A stretch of DNA of 64,000 nucleotides. Origin: Anoxybacillus tepidamans PS2. Lineage in GTDB: Bacteria > Bacillota > Bacilli > Bacillales > Anoxybacillaceae. This document shows, in pieces, positions 20,574 through 29,640 of the stretch. The position numbers and the translations under genes are program-made. The notes below the pieces were generated by a model. The model worked only from the letters and a program-made list of their open reading frames with translations, was not told the DNA's origin and ran no database searches. The stretch's first letter is position 1; every line of letters starts with the position of its first letter. The stretch is taken from assembly GCF_000620165.1 (NCBI RefSeq), contig NZ_JHVN01000001.1, positions 186,001-250,000 on the forward strand, in the 5' to 3' direction.

Positions 20574-21586
20574 CCGTTCCATTTCACTAGTAGCAGCTCG
20601 ATTAGTAAACGTTTATCGATGGCGCTGCTTTTCATTTGATAATCTGCCTCGGCTAGATCGTTCATGATCGCGAGTAACTCCTGTTCGGAAAATAAAGCGG
20701 ATTGTCCAATCGCCAGTTTGACACGAAACGGATGCACTTTTAATAAAGAAGCGATATGCTGTTGTCCATAGCCTTGAGCAGCAAGCGATTTTACTTGATA
20801 TAAAAGCCGAAATTGTCCAGCTAGCAGCGATAAAATTTTAATCGGTTCTTCATTATGCTCAAACAAATCAGACAGTACTTGCAGCGCTTCTCCAACGTTT
20901 CGTTGAACAACTTTTTCGATAAGCACAAAAACATTGTGCTCAAGCGTGCGCGAAACAAGCAGTTCTACTGTTTCCTTTTCAATCGTCCCTCCTTGTCCTA
21001 CAAAAAGCGATAGTTTATCTAATTCATTAGCTAAGGACATCAAATTCGTTCCTGCTAGCTGCAATAGGGTCTCCGCCGCTTCTTGTGTAATAGCCGTTCC
21101 GTTAGCGTGTGCTCGGTCATCTATCCACCTACGCAGCTCTTTTTCCCCTAGAGAAAAGGCAGCGGCTACTTCCGCTTCATTCATTAAACGCTTTACGATT
21201 TTTTTCCGCTCGTCTAGTTTTTCGTATAAACCGGTGAAGATGACAATGGAAAAAGGCGACGGAGACGTTATGTATTCCTCAAGCTTTTTTAAATTATGCT
21301 CTATTTTTTCTTTCGCTTTTTCCGGTGTAAGAAAGTAAGGATTTTTCACAATCACTACCTTCCTTTCCCCGAAAAAAGGAAGCGTCTCCGCCTCCTCAAT
21401 CGCAACTTCAATAGGAGTCTCTTCACAGTCATATACGGACAAATGAAAATCCCGCTCCTCATCTCGCAAAGCGGCCTGAATAATTCGCTCCTGCGTTTCG
21501 TTTAATAAAAATGATTCTGTTCCATATAATAAATAAAGAGGTGCCAATGTTTGTTTTTTGATTTTTCCCCAAAGGTCTACCACCAT
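20549..21586 (-). CDS. holA: DNA polymerase III subunit delta
   Basis: A 345-residue clamp-loader delta subunit, which opens the beta clamp. The sequence follows B. subtilis HolA closely (YLLYGTESFLL, ERKVVIVKNPYFLT, KIEHNLKKLEEYITSPSPF, NEEPIKILSLLAGQFRLLYQVK, LLKVHPFRVKLAIGQS). The ATG at 21586 (MVVDLWGKIKK) fits the family start and follows GGAGCAGAG; upstream in-frame codons run through a hairpin-rich leader and are unlikely to be translated. Confidence 0.94.
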   Translation of the reverse strand: MVVDLWGKIKKQTLAPLYLLYGTESFLLNETQERIIQAALRDEERDFHLSVYDCEETPIEVAIEEAETLPFFGERKVVIVKNPYFLTPEKAKEKIEHNLKKLEEYITSPSPFSIVIFTGLYEKLDERKKIVKRLMNEAEVAAAFSLGEKELRRWIDDRAHANGTAITQEAAETLLQLAGTNLMSLANELDKLSLFVGQGGTIEKETVELLVSRTLEHNVFVLIEKVVQRNVGEALQVLSDLFEHNEEPIKILSLLAGQFRLLYQVKSLAAQGYGQQHIASLLKVHPFRVKLAIGQSALFSEQELLAIMNDLAEADYQMKSSAIDKRLLIELLLVKWNGKADAASR

Positions 21587-21657
21587 GTTTCTCTGCTCCA
21601 TTTCTTTTTTAAAGCGTCCATGATGAAAAGATACACTGTTTTTGGCACATTTACAAG

Positions 21658-21741
21658 GGAATCGGCGGACGGAAAATGCCGATTCCCATTTATATAAACG
21701 TTGATAAACGAGCCCTAGCCGTAGGAACTTGTTTATCAACG
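21658..21741. other. Two stem-loops in the holA-yqzM gap
   Basis: GGAATCGGC/GCCGATTCC (21658-21686) and CGTTGATAAAC/GTTTATCAACG (21699-21741) are perfect inverted repeats. The second is followed by GGTATTTTTA on the plus strand. They lie upstream of both divergent genes and may be leader structures or an orphan terminator. Confidence 0.5.
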
Positions 21742-21879
21742 GGTATTTTTATATTGTCCCGAGCTGCGCAAACTATTTGTGTTAACTGTTGTCAACGTAG
21801 GAAATCGACAATTGTCATGTAGATTTTTTTTTACTTTTGACGTATACTAAAAATGATTGCATGAGGAGGGGTAAAAATC

Positions 21880-22014
21880 ATGAACGAATTTGAAAAAGAC
21901 GTGCAAAGCAAGCGCAATGATGCGGTTGACTCCGGCGTTGGGTTCGGGGTTTCTTTTGGCTTTTTCGCTACAATGTTCATTATTGCGACATTAGTGAAAT
22001 TTTTTAGTTCATGA
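21880..22014 (+). CDS. yqzM: Small membrane protein YqzM
   Basis: A 44-residue protein starting MNEFEKDVQSKRND with one glycine- and phenylalanine-rich membrane segment (about 20-40) and ending KFFSS. Sequence and position, convergent with comEC and divergent from holA, match B. subtilis YqzM, whose function is unknown. The start follows GGAGGGGTAAAAATC. A terminator follows directly. Confidence 0.9.
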   Translation: MNEFEKDVQSKRNDAVDSGVGFGVSFGFFATMFIIATLVKFFSS

Positions 22015-22017
22015 TGG

Positions 22018-22050
22018 AAAAGAGATTGCTTTGAAGCAGTCTCTTTTTTT
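22018..22050 (+). terminator. Terminator of yqzM
   Basis: AAGAGATTGCTT pairs with AAGCAGTCTCTT, followed by a run of T. Confidence 0.9.
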
Positions 22051-22148
22051 TGCTCCAATGTTTAGTTAGATGTCGCAGCTAAAACGCATACAGAATCGGT
22101 TCACTGTTGCTAGCAGGAAGAAAACTTCTTTCGTGGTGTGATATTATA

Positions 22149-24443
22149 CTATGGCAACATAACAGTAAAGGTTCCGAATTTTTTATTGTATATATATTGA
22201 ATTGCGCCATGCTGATCAGTACGCAACACCTTAATATGGTGCTTCTGAAGCCGCTCGATGACGTCCGGATGCGGATGGTGGTAACGATTATTTTTTCCGA
22301 CAGAAATGACAGCAATCTTAGGTTGTATCGTTTGTAAAAAATGCTCTGATGTTGATGTTGCGCTTCCGTGATGGCCTACTTTTAAAATATCAACGCGCAG
22401 ATGCGGAAAGGCGCGAATCAGCTTCTCCTCGCCTTCCTTTTCTAGATCCCCTGTAAACAGCCATGACAATGCCCCGAGTTTTGCATATACAACGACAGAA
22501 CGGTTATTATCTGTCGATAGCTCCTTTTCGTCTGACGGATTGAGCACATAAAATATTGCACTGCCTGCTTCCCAACCTTCACCGCGTCCTACTTCCCTTA
22601 TAGCAACGCCTTGTTTTTTTGCGGCAGCAATAAGCGACATCTGCAACGGTTGTTGCGCTCCCCCTTTACCGATTAACATTTCTTTTACTTGAATAGCGTT
22701 AATGACTTCTATGGCCGCTCCCATATGATCCGCATCGCCATGGGTAATGATAAGCCGGTCTAATTTACGAATCCCCTTTGCCTTCAAAAATGGAATGACA
22801 ATATTGTTCCCCACACTCCATTCCTTTTGCCGTTTTTGCCACGGCTGCTTTGACAACTTCATCTCTCCGCCAGTATCAATGAGGTACACTCCTTTCCGAT
22901 AGGGCAATTCAATATAAATACAATCTCCTTGTCCAACGTCAAGAACGACTACTTCTCCGTAACGATTGAAATAAGGAACAATCATATGCAAAAATACGAC
23001 TGCAGCTATCCATAATAAAGAGCGATATTGTTTTTGTTCCATCTGCATAAACGCAAACACAATCGCTATACTATAGCACGTGAGCAAAAATGGTGATGGC
23101 CGGCCAAGGATGAGAGATAACGAATGGTGTTGCTTGAAAGCGAGAACCCACTCGTTTGAAATCGTAATGATCTGTTCCAATCCTTTCATCAGAAAACTAC
23201 TCATAGGCTCGAATATGTAATGAGCAGCTAATGAAACAAGGGAGAGCGGTAAAATCACAAATGAATATAACGGAATGAAAACAATGTTAAATGGAAGGCT
23301 TAACAGCGAGAACTCAAAAAAGTGATACAGTAAAAATGGAAGAGCACTGATTTGCGCAATAAGAGTCGTCATAAAAAGACGGGTTAAAGGCGATAAATAT
23401 TGCTCAATAATCTCTATAGATAAAATAAGGGTGAAGGAAACAATAAACGATAGTTGAAAGCCCGCTTGAAAAAGTGCGTACGGCTGAACAATGAGCATAG
23501 CGAGAAAAACGGCGCTGAGGGCATCTAAAGGAAGGATGATTGATTTTTTATAACTAAACCACAGCAAAATCATCGCGGTTAATGAAGCGCGAACCACTGA
23601 AGGAGAAGCCCCTGTAATCACCGTGTACACGGGAAGAAGAAGCAAAAGAACGAGCGCCGCTTGCTCTCTTGTAATAAAGCGAATAAACATATAAAAACAG
23701 GCTCTGACAAGCAGGGTGACATGTGATCCGGAAATCGCAAGTAAATGGACTAATCCTAATTTTTGATAAGCATCAAGCAAAGAATCATCCATCTCCGTCC
23801 GTTCTCCATACACAAGGGCTTGAACGATACCGACAGTCGAAGAGGGAAAAGAGGATTCAATGTCATCTAAACCTTTTTTTCTCATTAAGAGCAAGGATTC
23901 ATAAACGGTTAACGGCGTTGGGCGGCAATGACGAAGAGAAAAAGAAGAAGGCTGGACGATCCAATGAATGTGTTGAAACCGCAAATATCGCCGATAATCA
24001 AAGGCACCGATATTCCGAGCGGGCTCAGGTGTTTTAAGCGTTCCTCGAAATGTACAAATCATGCCAATTTGAATGCCGGAGAGCTGTTGCTGTTCCCGCT
24101 CGCTTTTGATGCGATAAACAAGTTGTAGTTTTTCACTTTCATTGATGGTTTTTACGATTCCTTTCAATTGATCGCCGTCGATGGCTGGCGAAGTAATAAA
24201 GCGCACAGAAAAATTCATCTGGTCGCGAGAAAGAACGGTTTTGTTATGGCGATCCACCCAAAGCATATACAAAGAGAAAAAGGCAGCAGCGCATAGGCAT
24301 ATAGGCAGGACAGCGCGTTTTCGAATAAAAAGGAATAAAAAATAAAATAGCAGCGCTATGAAATGAAAAGGTTGTAATTGTTGATAGCCAATCACTACTC
24401 CACATAAACCGGCAATCGCTATATAAACAACATTCCCTTTCAT
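22149..24443 (-). CDS. comEC: Competence DNA channel protein ComEC/Rec2
   Basis: A 764-residue integral membrane protein forming the channel through which single-stranded DNA enters. An N-terminal membrane and OB-type region (about 1-220) leads to the ComEC/competence domain with LVHLLAISGSHVTLLVR and further membrane spans, and a C-terminal metallo-beta-lactamase domain with VVLDVGQGDCIYIE, TGGEMK and THGDADHMGA, proposed to be the nuclease. The ATG at 24443 follows AAGGGGAACGAAA; the frame is open upstream but there enters the dispersed repeat. Upstream comEB is separated by about 310 bp instead of being adjacent. Confidence 0.94.
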   Translation of the reverse strand: MKGNVVYIAIAGLCGVVIGYQQLQPFHFIALLFYFLFLFIRKRAVLPICLCAAAFFSLYMLWVDRHNKTVLSRDQMNFSVRFITSPAIDGDQLKGIVKTINESEKLQLVYRIKSEREQQQLSGIQIGMICTFRGTLKTPEPARNIGAFDYRRYLRFQHIHWIVQPSSFSLRHCRPTPLTVYESLLLMRKKGLDDIESSFPSSTVGIVQALVYGERTEMDDSLLDAYQKLGLVHLLAISGSHVTLLVRACFYMFIRFITREQAALVLLLLLPVYTVITGASPSVVRASLTAMILLWFSYKKSIILPLDALSAVFLAMLIVQPYALFQAGFQLSFIVSFTLILSIEIIEQYLSPLTRLFMTTLIAQISALPFLLYHFFEFSLLSLPFNIVFIPLYSFVILPLSLVSLAAHYIFEPMSSFLMKGLEQIITISNEWVLAFKQHHSLSLILGRPSPFLLTCYSIAIVFAFMQMEQKQYRSLLWIAAVVFLHMIVPYFNRYGEVVVLDVGQGDCIYIELPYRKGVYLIDTGGEMKLSKQPWQKRQKEWSVGNNIVIPFLKAKGIRKLDRLIITHGDADHMGAAIEVINAIQVKEMLIGKGGAQQPLQMSLIAAAKKQGVAIREVGRGEGWEAGSAIFYVLNPSDEKELSTDNNRSVVVYAKLGALSWLFTGDLEKEGEEKLIRAFPHLRVDILKVGHHGSATSTSEHFLQTIQPKIAVISVGKNNRYHHPHPDVIERLQKHHIKVLRTDQHGAIQYIYNKKFGTFTVMLP

Positions 24444-24516
24444 TTTCGTTCCCCTTTTTGTTCCCCCTGCCGCCTTAGAAATAAAAAGCAGCAGGAGGAA
24501 TGCTATTTTGGCAGAT

Positions 24517-24754
24517 GTGTTGATTATCCAGTAAAAACTAATTGATATGGCTCTATTCCTAGCTTTTCTGCCGTAGTCGGCAAGGCAAGCTCCACCACCT
24601 GGCATACTTAGCATGTCCCCTCAAACAACGAACGCTTTGCAGGCAAATGAATTTGCGAGCTAGCGTTCTTGTGCGAGGCAAGAGACAGAAAAGCTTGTAT
24701 TTGCCCATATCATTCTGCATTTTTAAGTCAAATAATAGATCAGCAACGCTTGTG
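24517..24754 (-). repeat. Dispersed inverted-end repeat, copy 2
   Basis: Second copy, minus orientation. The CACAAGCGTTGCTGATC end is at 24754, directly next to the comEB stop codon (24755-24757); the other end, GTGTTGATTATCC on the plus strand, is at 24517. The core (24561-24695) is bounded by a perfect ten-base inverted repeat AGCTTTTCTG/CAGAAAAGCT. It occupies nearly the whole comEB-comEC gap. Its core has the same orientation relative to the ends as copy 3 and the opposite of copy 1. Confidence 0.78.
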
Positions 24755-25210
24755 CTATTTTTGCAGAAGCAGCAACGTTTCCCGGTCGAACGGGACATGT
24801 TTTACAAGGATGTTCGCTTGCTCAAACAATTCAAGAGCGTATGGATGGTTTTTATAGTCTTGGGCGTAGTAGACGGCGCGAATCCCACTTTGGATAATCG
24901 CCTTGCAACAATGCAGACAAGGAAAATGCGTCACGTATATCTCCGCACCTTCAGTCGGTACCCCAAACTTAGCGCATTGGATAATGGCGTTCATCTCGGC
25001 GTGAATTGTGCGAACACAATGGTTATCAATGACATAACATCCTTCATCAATACAATGCGCTCCTCCAGCGATCGACCCATTATATCCACCTGCGATAATT
25101 CGTTTATCGCGGACAATGGTCGCTCCAACTGCTAGACGCGTACATGTGCTGCGCAATGCCAATAAATGGCTCTGTGCCATAAAATATTGATCCCATGTAA
25201 TCCGTTCCAT
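24755..25210 (-). CDS. comEB: ComE operon protein 2, deoxycytidylate deaminase family (short form)
   Basis: A 151-residue zinc-dependent dCMP-deaminase-like protein. The catalytic motif HAEMNAI (with H and E) and zinc-binding PCLHCC are intact, as is the N-terminal ITWDQYFMAQSHLLALRSTC shared with B. subtilis ComEB. ComEB is dispensable for transformation in B. subtilis. That protein has 189 residues; here it stops about 38 residues early, with the TAG codon touching the end of repeat copy 2. The deaminase core is complete, so activity may persist. Start at 25210 (MERITWD) rather than seven codons upstream. Confidence 0.9.
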   Translation of the reverse strand: MERITWDQYFMAQSHLLALRSTCTRLAVGATIVRDKRIIAGGYNGSIAGGAHCIDEGCYVIDNHCVRTIHAEMNAIIQCAKFGVPTEGAEIYVTHFPCLHCCKAIIQSGIRAVYYAQDYKNHPYALELFEQANILVKHVPFDRETLLLLQK

Positions 25211-25379
25211 TCTTAACCTCTCCCCTAACATGACATATAAGATTAGTTTAATGGTCTAAAAAAAAGGCGTCAATTTACCTGTTGAGTAAAATGTACTGGA
25301 AATCTGTCTCCTGTTGACTGCATGTTATTTGAAAAGTCTAATGTGATGCGAGCTTAAAGAATAAACTACATCCAGTTAT

Positions 25380-25462
25380 TTAACATGATATTGCAGAATG
25401 GACTTCTTCTGCCTACACATCGTTTAGAGGTAGGAGACTTCTCGCTGAATATGTTAAATCAG
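25380..25462 (-). mobile_element. Palindromic IS200/IS605-like end remnant (copy B)
   Basis: Read on the minus strand: ATTTAACATATTC, GAGAAGTCTCCTACCTC, a GTAGG hairpin partner, an inner GCAGAA/TTCTGC stem, and finally ATGTTAAAT. The first half matches copy A at 20370-20440. ATTTAACAT and ATGTTAAAT form outer inverted repeats, so this looks like a short palindrome-associated element. It sits in the comEA-comEB gap. Confidence 0.55.
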
Positions 25463-25477
25463 ACATCAACAGTTGTT

Positions 25478-26089
25478 CTAGCGAATCATAATTTGCTCTT
25501 TCATTTTTTCAAGTGATTTCTCCCCAATACCTGATACGTTCAATAAGTCTTCGATTTTTCGAAACGGCCCATTCTTTTCGCGATACTCAATAATCGCCGC
25601 TGCTTTCGCTGGACCGATTCCTTCAATTTGCTCAAGCTCCTCGAGCGTCGCGCTATTAATATCGATTTTTTTCTTTTCTTCCTCCGTTGGTGCAGGCGAT
25701 GGTGAAACAGAAGCGTTCGTTTCCCCTTTCATTGGAACGTAAATCATCATCTCATCATGGACTTTGGCGGCTAAATTGATTTTCGTCTGATCCGCGTCTT
25801 TTGTAAATCCCCCTGCCTGTATCACAACGTCATGGACGCGTGCATTCTCAGTTACTTCATATATACCTGGATGTACAACAGCACCTTTAATATCTACAAT
25901 AACAGCCGCTGGCAGTGATTGTTTCTCAGGCGTTGTGTTGGCTTTCGGTTTCTCGGAAGCCAGAGGCATTGTCGGAGAAAGCGGTCGCTCTTTGTCCCGT
26001 TCATAATAAATGAATGCAATGGCCATGAGAAAAATAGCGAGCGCTGCCACATACCATCGTTTCCCATATTTATGGATAAGCTTTTCCAC
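25478..26089 (-). CDS. comEA: Competence DNA receptor ComEA
   Basis: A 203-residue membrane-anchored DNA-binding protein that hands incoming DNA to ComEC. An N-terminal membrane segment (about 13-29) is followed by a proline-rich linker, an SLBB-like domain (VDIKGAVVHPGIYEV to about 125), a low-complexity spacer, and a C-terminal helix-hairpin-helix pair (INSATLEELEQIEGIGPAKAAAIIEYR and LLNVSGIGEKSLEKMK). Length is close to B. subtilis ComEA (205). First gene of the comE operon, divergent from comER. Confidence 0.95.
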   Translation of the reverse strand: MEKLIHKYGKRWYVAALAIFLMAIAFIYYERDKERPLSPTMPLASEKPKANTTPEKQSLPAAVIVDIKGAVVHPGIYEVTENARVHDVVIQAGGFTKDADQTKINLAAKVHDEMMIYVPMKGETNASVSPSPAPTEEEKKKIDINSATLEELEQIEGIGPAKAAAIIEYREKNGPFRKIEDLLNVSGIGEKSLEKMKEQIMIR

Positions 26090-26191
26090 ACACCATTCTC
26101 CTTTCTAAAAATCGTGCATAAAATTCCGGCTCCTTCATATATATCGTTGAGAGGAGAGATATCGGCTAATAAACAAAGAGGGGGGAGAGCG

Positions 26192-27010
26192 ATGAAAATC
26201 GGAGTGATTGGCACAGGAAACATGGGGAGAATTTTAATAGAAGCGCTGCTTGAATCGAAGGCAATCGACGCAACAGAGCTTATTATTACGAACCGCACAA
26301 TCGAAAAAGCAATCGATATTCAAAAAAAGTATCCTCAACTTGAGGTAGCAGCCAGTCCGGAGAATGTTGTCAAGGGAGCGACTATCATCTTTCTATGCGT
26401 CAAACCATTGGATATTTACCCCCTTTTGAAGGAGCTGTCTCCTTATTGGACTAAAGATCATTGTCTCGTTTCCATTACAAGTCCTATTACTGTACAACAG
26501 TTGGAGTCCGCTGTTCCTTGCCATGTTGCCCGAGTGATTCCTAGCATTACAAACCGGGCTCTTTCAGGAAGTTCTCTTATGACATTCGGACGCTGTGCGG
26601 CTCATTACCGTGCATATATAAAACAGCTATTTCAACATATCTCCAATCCTTACGATATTGAGCAGGATATTACCCGAATCGCCTCCGATTTGGCAAGCTG
26701 CGGACCAGCATTTTTCAGTTACTTGCTGCGACAATTCATCGATGCAGCCGTTCGAAAAACAAACATTTCTAAAGAAATGGCGACAGCACTAGCAAGCGAG
26801 ATGATTATCGGCTTGGGGGAGCTGCTGAAAAAAGGAGTGTATACGCTGCCCGCTTTACAGGAAAAAGTGTGTGTAAGAGGCGGAATTACTGGAGAAGGCA
26901 TTTCAGTGCTGGAGGAAGAATTAAACGGAATATTTGACCACGTATTTGAAAAAACGCATGCAAAGTTTGGGGAAGAAATTGAGAAAATAAAAAAACAATT
27001 CAATGATTAA
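26192..27010 (+). CDS. comER: ComER, pyrroline-5-carboxylate reductase-like
   Basis: A 272-residue protein of the ProC fold with an N-terminal Rossmann motif MKIGVIGTGNMGRILIEAL and a conserved CVKPLDIYPLLKEL stretch. ComER in bacilli is encoded divergently from comEA and is not needed for transformation; a sporulation and biofilm role has been reported in B. cereus. The start at 26192 follows GGGGGGAGAGCG. Enzyme activity on pyrroline-5-carboxylate is unproven. Confidence 0.9.
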   Translation: MKIGVIGTGNMGRILIEALLESKAIDATELIITNRTIEKAIDIQKKYPQLEVAASPENVVKGATIIFLCVKPLDIYPLLKELSPYWTKDHCLVSITSPITVQQLESAVPCHVARVIPSITNRALSGSSLMTFGRCAAHYRAYIKQLFQHISNPYDIEQDITRIASDLASCGPAFFSYLLRQFIDAAVRKTNISKEMATALASEMIIGLGELLKKGVYTLPALQEKVCVRGGITGEGISVLEEELNGIFDHVFEKTHAKFGEEIEKIKKQFND

Positions 27011-27047
27011 CGTTCCACAAATCGATAAAAAATCCTTCTTACCTTAA

Positions 27048-27089
27048 TAAAAAAGCTGCCCACCATCATAAATGGGCAGCTTATTTTTT
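27048..27089. terminator. Bidirectional terminator between comER and yqeM
   Basis: AAGCTGCCCA pairs with TGGGCAGCTT, with A and T runs on both sides. It serves converging comER and yqeM, whose last codons lie within it. Confidence 0.88.
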
Positions 27090-27827
27090 GGCCACAAAGA
27101 AAATTCTCTCAGCTTGTTCACTAGGCGGCTGCTCATTAAAATCAGCGCTGATCTCCATTATTTTGAATCCAGCATCTATGAGCCACTGTTCATACTCGGA
27201 AACAGCAAATGTGCGTTGCACGTGCCATTCATCGTATCGTTCATATCGCCCATCTTCTTCTTGCACAAAAAACGTCAAATCATGCGCTACGGTATGCGGT
27301 GTTTCTTCCAACGCATCGCATGTCCAAATATAACTGATTGATTCCTCGTTGCTCGCAAATGTCGCCCCTCGAAAGAGATAGTCGATTTTATAAACGGAAT
27401 GGACGTCAAACAATAAAAGCCCACCTTCGTGCAAAAGGTCGTAAATACGCCGAAATGTTTGCTGCACATCTTGCTCATGTTCCAAATAGTTAAGCGAATC
27501 GCAAAAGATCATAACCGCATCAAAAGGAGCGTAGCCTTCTAGTTCGGTCATGCTTTGTTGAAAAAATTCAACATTCACCCGTTGCAGTTCCGCTTTTGCT
27601 TGTGCGATAGCGAGCATATTTTCCGACAAATCAACACCCGTGACATCAAAACCGTCTCTCGCCAACCGAACCGCTAACTCCCCTGTTCCGCATCCAACAT
27701 CAAGCAGCCGCTTTGTACTCTTTTTTCCATATTGTTGAATTTTTTGATGCACAAAGGCCTTCCATTTGTCATATGGCGCCTCTTTCATCAATTCATCATA
27801 CCAATATGCGAACGATTCGTAGGTCAT
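27081..27827 (-). CDS. yqeM: SAM-dependent methyltransferase YqeM
   Basis: A 248-residue class I methyltransferase: LLDVGCGTGELAVRLARDG binds SAM (about 39-57), and VTGVDLSENMLAIA follows. It matches B. subtilis YqeM by sequence and position; the substrate is unknown. It overlaps rsfS by four bases, so the two are translationally coupled in yqeG-yqeH-aroE-yhbY-nadD-yqeK-rsfS-yqeM. Confidence 0.9.
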   Translation of the reverse strand: MTYESFAYWYDELMKEAPYDKWKAFVHQKIQQYGKKSTKRLLDVGCGTGELAVRLARDGFDVTGVDLSENMLAIAQAKAELQRVNVEFFQQSMTELEGYAPFDAVMIFCDSLNYLEHEQDVQQTFRRIYDLLHEGGLLLFDVHSVYKIDYLFRGATFASNEESISYIWTCDALEETPHTVAHDLTFFVQEEDGRYERYDEWHVQRTFAVSEYEQWLIDAGFKIMEISADFNEQPPSEQAERIFFVAKK

Positions 27828-28180
27828 TGTACTAAATCACTCGCTATATCTTCAAATGGCGCATCTCCCCAAAGACGTTCTAAATTGTAATATAGTCGGT
27901 CATCTTTATGGAATACATGAGCGACAACGTCCCCCAAATCAACTAAAATCCATTTCGCCTCGTCAAAACCTTCTAATCGTTTAACGGAAATCCCGTGTTC
28001 TTCAGCTTTTTCTTTAATTTCCCGCGCAATAGCTTGCACCTGCTTTTCGGAATTTCCGTGGCAGATCATAAAATAATCCGCAACAAGGGAAATACCTTTC
28101 ATATTTAAAGCGACAATATTTTCTGCTTTCTTTTCATCGGCCGCTTGAACAACGACACGCAAAATATCCCGTTCCGTCAT
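27824..28180 (-). CDS. rsfS: Ribosomal silencing factor RsfS
   Basis: A 118-residue protein of the RsfS (Iojap/DUF143) family, which binds L14 on the 50S subunit and blocks subunit joining during starvation. The core motifs VADYFMICHGNSEKQVQAIA and WILVDLGDVVAHVF are clear. It overlaps yqeK and yqeM by four bases each. Confidence 0.95.
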   Translation of the reverse strand: MTERDILRVVVQAADEKKAENIVALNMKGISLVADYFMICHGNSEKQVQAIAREIKEKAEEHGISVKRLEGFDEAKWILVDLGDVVAHVFHKDDRLYYNLERLWGDAPFEDIASDLVQ

Positions 28181-28755
28181 GTTTCGATTCCCCCTTTTCT
28201 GTTCATAACCATTGCATTATACGTATAAAACGTATCCGGGTAAATCGGTTGATTTTTCTTCATTAAAAATTGAATCGTATTTTTAAGTGCTTGAATGAGT
28301 GCCTCGTCTAAATCATGACGCGCCAACTCCCGCACTTCCTCTACCCCCGGAAAAATGCGTCCCGGTTCAATATAGTCTGCAACATAAACCACCTTTTCAA
28401 GTGCTGTCATATTGGCGCGTCCAGACGTATGGTAACGAATTGCATTTAAAACCTCTTCGTCTTGGATGCCTACTTCTCTCTGCACTAAGTAAGCCCCCAC
28501 AGGAGCATGCCATAACTCCATGTTGTATGAAAGCAAGTCGTTTGGCATATTTTGCTCTAAAATGATTTGTTTCATTTCCTCTTTCGGACGAAATTTTGCA
28601 TAATCATGAAAAATCGCCGCCAACTCTGCTTTTTTTTCATCGACTCCATACTTTCTCGCCAGTTCAATGGCCGTCTCCATAACACCGAGCGTATGTTGAT
28701 AGCGATGTTCAGTCAATTGTTTTTTCACTATTTCTAACGCTTTATGGCGCTCCAT
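28177..28755 (-). CDS. yqeK: HD-domain hydrolase YqeK (Ap4A hydrolase type)
   Basis: A 192-residue HD-domain protein with [10 protein letters not shown] (HD metal ligands) and [27 protein letters not shown]. YqeK proteins of Firmicutes are symmetrical diadenosine-tetraphosphate hydrolases producing two ADP. The ATG at 28755 ([10 protein letters not shown]) follows GGGGAAGGG and overlaps the nadD end by 14 bases. The neighbour nadD makes a shared nucleotide context. Confidence 0.93.
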   Translation of the reverse strand: MERHKALEIVKKQLTEHRYQHTLGVMETAIELARKYGVDEKKAELAAIFHDYAKFRPKEEMKQIILEQNMPNDLLSYNMELWHAPVGAYLVQREVGIQDEEVLNAIRYHTSGRANMTALEKVVYVADYIEPGRIFPGVEEVRELARHDLDEALIQALKNTIQFLMKKNQPIYPDTFYTYNAMVMNRKGGIET

Positions 28756-29314
28756 ATAATCCCTTCCCCTCAATATACAATCTTACGCGTTCCGGCACTA
28801 AATACCGAATGCTTTTTCCCTGTTTCACACGCTCGCGGATAAGAGAAGAAGAAACTGCAAATTCAGGAATTTCCACTTCCACAAGCGGATATGTTGTATG
28901 AAGGGAAAATCCCGGCCGCTTCACACCAACAAACGTGACCAATTGAACAAGCTGATCAATACAATGCCAATGCGGCAAATATTCTACCATGTCGGCACCG
29001 ATAATAAAATAAAATTCACATGCAGGATACAGCTCTTTTAATTGACGCATTGTATCATACGTATATGAAGGGCCCTCTCTCTGCAATTCAATCGTCTCTA
29101 TCTTAAATTGCGGGTGATCGACGATTGCCAGTTTCAGCATATGCAATCGATCGGCGCTATTGGTAACCTGCTCATGGCGTTTATGGGGAGGGATACGATT
29201 CGGCATAAACCAAATTTCCGATAGATTAAGTGCGTGCATCACTTCGTTGGCCATTAACAAATGGCCGTTGTGTGGCGGGTCGAATGTCCCCCCAAAAATC
29301 CCGATTTTCTGCAT
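28742..29314 (-). CDS. nadD: Nicotinate-nucleotide adenylyltransferase
   Basis: A 190-residue NadD, transferring AMP from ATP to nicotinate mononucleotide in NAD synthesis. The N-terminal [20 protein letters not shown] holds the (H/T)xGH nucleotide-binding motif and the C-terminal [20 protein letters not shown] holds the second signature. Usual length for Firmicutes. Confidence 0.96.
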   Translation of the reverse strand: MQKIGIFGGTFDPPHNGHLLMANEVMHALNLSEIWFMPNRIPPHKRHEQVTNSADRLHMLKLAIVDHPQFKIETIELQREGPSYTYDTMRQLKELYPACEFYFIIGADMVEYLPHWHCIDQLVQLVTFVGVKRPGFSLHTTYPLVEVEIPEFAVSSSLIRERVKQGKSIRYLVPERVRLYIEGKGLYGAP

Positions 29315-29349
29315 ACTCCCTTCTCCTTATGAACCCGGGTATTCATATA

Positions 29350-29640
29350 TCAGGGTAAAATAATTTGCTTGTTTTCTTTTGATTCTTTATAAAGCACAAT
29401 CGTGTTCCCAATCGTTTGGACAAGCTCCGCTTTCGCTCCGGAAGCAAGCTGCGCTGCCACCGTTTCCTTGTCGTCTTCACAGTTTTGCAATATGCTTACC
29501 TTAATCAATTCACGCGCCTCGAGGGCATCTATAATTTGCTTTACCATATTTTCATTCACTCCGCCCTTTCCTACCTGAAAAATAGGCTTCAAATGGTGGG
29601 CTTTTGCTCGCAAAAATCGTTTTTGTTTTCCAGTTAACAT
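29350..29640 (-). CDS. yhbY: RNA-binding protein YhbY (CRM domain)
   Basis: A 96-residue single CRM-domain protein (B. subtilis YqeI), associated with pre-50S ribosome maturation. It starts MLTGKQKRFLRAKAHHLKPIFQ, followed by the GKGG loop and a RELIKVSILQNCEDD segment. The ATG at 29640 follows TTAGGAGGAAAAGA and overlaps the aroE stop by seven bases; longer in-frame codons are within aroE and are rejected. Confidence 0.93.
   Translation of the reverse strand: MLTGKQKRFLRAKAHHLKPIFQVGKGGVNENMVKQIIDALEARELIKVSILQNCEDDKETVAAQLASGAKAELVQTIGNTIVLYKESKENKQIILP

Noticed and set aside
24443-24614. Extended comEC start giving an 821-residue protein
   Set aside because: The extra 57 codons run into dispersed repeat copy 2 and do not resemble ComEC; the ATG at 24443 has a fitting ribosome site.
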